DNA of 64,000 bases, taken from assembly GCA_964495885.1 (NCBI GenBank), contig CAZBWO010000014.1, positions 1 to 64,000 on the forward strand, in the 5' to 3' direction. How positions within the stretch are numbered: the stretch's first letter is position 1; the number at the start of each line of letters is the position of its first letter. This DNA comes from PALG01 sp964495885. GTDB lineage: Bacteria > Bacteroidota > Bacteroidia > Flavobacteriales > Flavobacteriaceae. The notes under the pieces are model-generated. The model did no database searches. It was not told the DNA's origin and saw only the letters and a program-made list of their open reading frames with translations. The position numbers and the translations under genes were made by a program. Below, one piece after another: positions 62,145-64,000 of this stretch.

Positions 62145-63038
62145 ATGATGCTTCCTAACCTTTTTATTATCGGTGCTCCAAAATGCGGTACAACTTCCAT
62201 GGCTCATTATTTGGGAAAACATCCCAATATTTTTATGTGCAAAGAGAAAGAACCACATTATTTTAATGAAGACCTTAACCATAGGTATTACAAAACTGAA
62301 GATACTTATTTGCAGTTGTTTTCGGAAGCTTCAGAAAGCGCAACTTACTTATGCGATGCTTCGGTCTGGTATTTGTATTCAGAAGTTGCTGTTAAAAATA
62401 TTCTCAAGTTTAATCCTGAAGCACGATTTATCATTATGTTGAGGGAACACAGTGATTTGTTTTTTTCATTGCATCGTGAACTGCGCTATGGGGGAGAAGA
62501 GACTCAAAATTCCCCACAAAAGGCATGGGAATTGGTTTCCTTCAGAAAAAAAGGTAATAATGTTCCTTCAACCACTTTAGAACCAAAATTGCTATACTAT
62601 GATAAAACCTGTGCCTTAGGAAATTTAGTTGAGCGAGCCTTGGATATCATCCCTAGGGAGCAGCTTCGTATTATTTTCTTAGAGGATCTAAAAGAAGATT
62701 CAAATAGGGTTTATGAGGAACTCTTGTTGTGGTTAGGCCTTAAAGTAATAGCACTACCTGTTTACGAAGTTGTAAATGAAAAAAAAGAAAGGATTTCCCC
62801 TACTTTTTCTAGCTTACTCAGGAAAATCTATTTACTTAAGAAACAATTGGGCATCCATAAAGGATTAGGTATTTCCAATTATTTGAATCGTTTGAATGTT
62901 ACCAAAAAAGTAGTTCAAAATAAAAAGGAAGAAGATAAATTGCGTCCAATTCTTAAGGATTATTTTGAAAAAGATCGAAAATTACTGGAGAAACTAACAG
63001 GTAGGGATCTATCTCACTGGAGCACTAGTAAATCATGA
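62145..63038 (+). CDS. Sulfotransferase
   Basis: A 297-residue PAPS-dependent sulfotransferase. The 5'-phosphosulfate loop is FIIGAPKCGTTSMAHYLGKH (about residues 6-25), and the 3'-phosphate-binding segment is FIIMLREHSDLFFSLHRELRYGG (in two parts, about 100-122). KEPHYFNED follows the family pattern for glycan sulfotransferases. It should transfer sulfate from the PAPS made by CysD, CysN and CysC onto a carbohydrate. It overlaps the next gene by 4 bases. Confidence 0.92.
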   Translation: MMLPNLFIIGAPKCGTTSMAHYLGKHPNIFMCKEKEPHYFNEDLNHRYYKTEDTYLQLFSEASESATYLCDASVWYLYSEVAVKNILKFNPEARFIIMLREHSDLFFSLHRELRYGGEETQNSPQKAWELVSFRKKGNNVPSTTLEPKLLYYDKTCALGNLVERALDIIPREQLRIIFLEDLKEDSNRVYEELLLWLGLKVIALPVYEVVNEKKERISPTFSSLLRKIYLLKKQLGIHKGLGISNYLNRLNVTKKVVQNKKEEDKLRPILKDYFEKDRKLLEKLTGRDLSHWSTSKS

Positions 63039-63952
63039 TAAGTATTGTTATTCCATTATACAATAAAGAAGATTATATAGCTGAAACACTTCGGTCTGTA
63101 TTGGCGCAAACTTTCACCAACTTTGAAGTACTTGTAATCAATGATGGCAGTTCAGACCACTCTGTGGATAAAGTAGCAGCCTTTAATGACGAGAGGATAC
63201 AATTACATAGCATCCCCAATAGTGGTGTTTCGGTGGCTAGGAATACGGGGATAGGCCTTGCCAAGTATGAGTGGATTGCTTTTTTGGATGCCGATGATTG
63301 GTGGGGCCCCAATTTCCTTTCAGCATTGGTAAAAGAAATTGAAACCTATCCAAAAGCGCTTATTTTGGCTTCGGGAAGAAGTAGGGTTTTTAAAGAAGAA
63401 ACTGAACGGTACTCGAATGAATTTCTACCTTCTGAAGGTGAAACTGGCACGGTAAATTACTTTCAGATTATTTCAAAATATTTGCCTCCTATAAATTCTT
63501 CCAATGTACTATTGCACACATCATTATTGAAAAAAGATAAGTTTCGGGAAGGAATGCGGAAACATGAAGATCACGACCTTTGGATACGGGTTACTGCAAA
63601 TAATGACATTGTTTTTGTAAACAAACCACTATCTTTTTATCGAAAAACCCAAAGTAACACTGCTTCCCAACACAATTTTTCGGCAAAGGATTTTGAGCGG
63701 TACTTGTTGGATATTAAGGAAGTGTTTCAGCAATTAAATGAAACAGATAAGTTGTTTTTGCAGCAATACGCCAATGCATTTATTCCTATTAGTTTTTTTC
63801 AAAACTATGGAAGATACCAAAAGAAAGAAAGGGCTCAAATCCTTCATTTAAGTAAGAGCCTAGTAGATACAAAAAGGGTATGGATAATGCGCATGGCACA
63901 TCGGTTTCCATGGATAAATCTGTACAAGTGGTACCAATTTTTTAAGCGATGA
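63035..63952 (+). CDS. Family 2 glycosyltransferase
   Basis: A 305-residue GT-A-fold enzyme. ISIVIPLYNKEDYIAETLRS (about 2-21) opens the nucleotide-sugar domain; VLVINDGSSDHS, VSVARNTGIGLAKYEWIAFLD (in two parts) and the metal-binding DADDWW (about 86-91) follow, with KHEDHDLWIR near residue 176 as the second acidic site. It adds a sugar during assembly of the surface polysaccharide. It overlaps the genes on both sides by 4 bases, in an operon with the sulfotransferases. Confidence 0.93.
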   Translation: MISIVIPLYNKEDYIAETLRSVLAQTFTNFEVLVINDGSSDHSVDKVAAFNDERIQLHSIPNSGVSVARNTGIGLAKYEWIAFLDADDWWGPNFLSALVKEIETYPKALILASGRSRVFKEETERYSNEFLPSEGETGTVNYFQIISKYLPPINSSNVLLHTSLLKKDKFREGMRKHEDHDLWIRVTANNDIVFVNKPLSFYRKTQSNTASQHNFSAKDFERYLLDIKEVFQQLNETDKLFLQQYANAFIPISFFQNYGRYQKKERAQILHLSKSLVDTKRVWIMRMAHRFPWINLYKWYQFFKR

Positions 63953-64000
63953 GAGAGTCGGTATCAAATAAAGCAAATTTGTTTTTGGTGGGCGCGATGA
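63949..64000 (+). CDS. Start of a second sulfotransferase (cut by the window end)
   Basis: Only 17 codons are visible: MRESVSNKANLFLVGAM. The text NLFLVGAM stands exactly where sulfotransferases begin their PAPS-binding loop (as in LFIIGAPKCGTTS of the gene at 62145), so a second sulfotransferase is likely. It starts inside the glycosyltransferase stop codon (ATGA overlap). The call rests on few residues and context. Confidence 0.55.
   Translation, partial: MRESVSNKANLFLVGAM

Noticed and set aside
1..64000. tRNA, rRNA or riboswitch genes
   Set aside because: No cloverleaf with a T-arm GGTTCRA pattern and CCA-like end, no rRNA text and no known riboswitch core was recognised by reading; a covariance-model scan would be decisive.

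Overview
The window comes from a Bacteroidota chromosome, most likely a Flavobacteriaceae member and probably marine. The evidence is: AT-rich DNA; start-proximal promoters of the TAnnTTTG (-7) type; signal peptides ending in -AQ; a nuclease-like protein with a type IX secretion (T9SS) C-terminal sorting domain; a menaquinone gene set; an Omp85-type barrel fused to a phosphoesterase; and a sulfated-glycan locus. No rRNA, tRNA, CRISPR array, insertion sequence or phage gene was recognised.

Layout. (1) 1-4679 is an accessory island. Two minus-strand genes each sit between inverted flanking repeats and are separated by long palindromic spacers (gene-cassette-like). A lone secreted protein follows, set between two large non-coding tracts built of reiterated short 'phrases'. 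(2) 4680-12697 is a minus-strand alpha-glucan operon: glgE, maltokinase, glgB and a GH31 alpha-glucosidase, without trehalose synthase. A LacI-type palindrome and a separate promoter lie before the GH31 gene. (3) 12811-20708 holds a secreted LRR protein and the menaquinone genes (hotdog thioesterase, menF, menD, menB), interleaved with a CvfB-like S1 protein, two unknowns and a secreted C1 peptidase. (4) 20712-26575 holds a TlpA-like lipoprotein, a DoxX-like protein, fhs and a GMC oxidoreductase with its partner subunit. (5) 26608-30896 holds asnB and a fused 2-oxoacid dehydrogenase E1. Between them lies a complete transcription attenuator: a 17-residue leader peptide with nine Asn, an antiterminator segment and a terminator ending in nine U. 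(6) 30993-48703 is mostly housekeeping (uvrA, LOG, ggt, ACP phosphodiesterase, glmM, class V aminotransferase, LpxL-type acyltransferase, rhomboid, SIMPL and TlpA proteins) plus a degenerate M1-like protein fused to a barrel. (7) 48817-56177 holds a GAF protein, an HD-PycTM (DUF5706) membrane protein and the phosphoesterase/kinase-like/Omp85 fusion. (8) 56242-64000 is a co-directional operon: cysQ, a doubled DUF2061 protein, cysC, cysD, cysN, an acetyltransferase, a flippase, a sulfotransferase, a glycosyltransferase and the start of a second sulfotransferase.

How they work together. The glucan operon would phosphorylate maltose, polymerise it through GlgE and branch it with GlgB, while GH31 trims alpha-glucans. 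The last operon makes PAPS and feeds it to sulfotransferases rather than to cysteine synthesis: no PAPS reductase is visible, and CysQ would clear the PAP by-product. The most striking regulatory element is the asparagine attenuator of asnB at 28278-28436.
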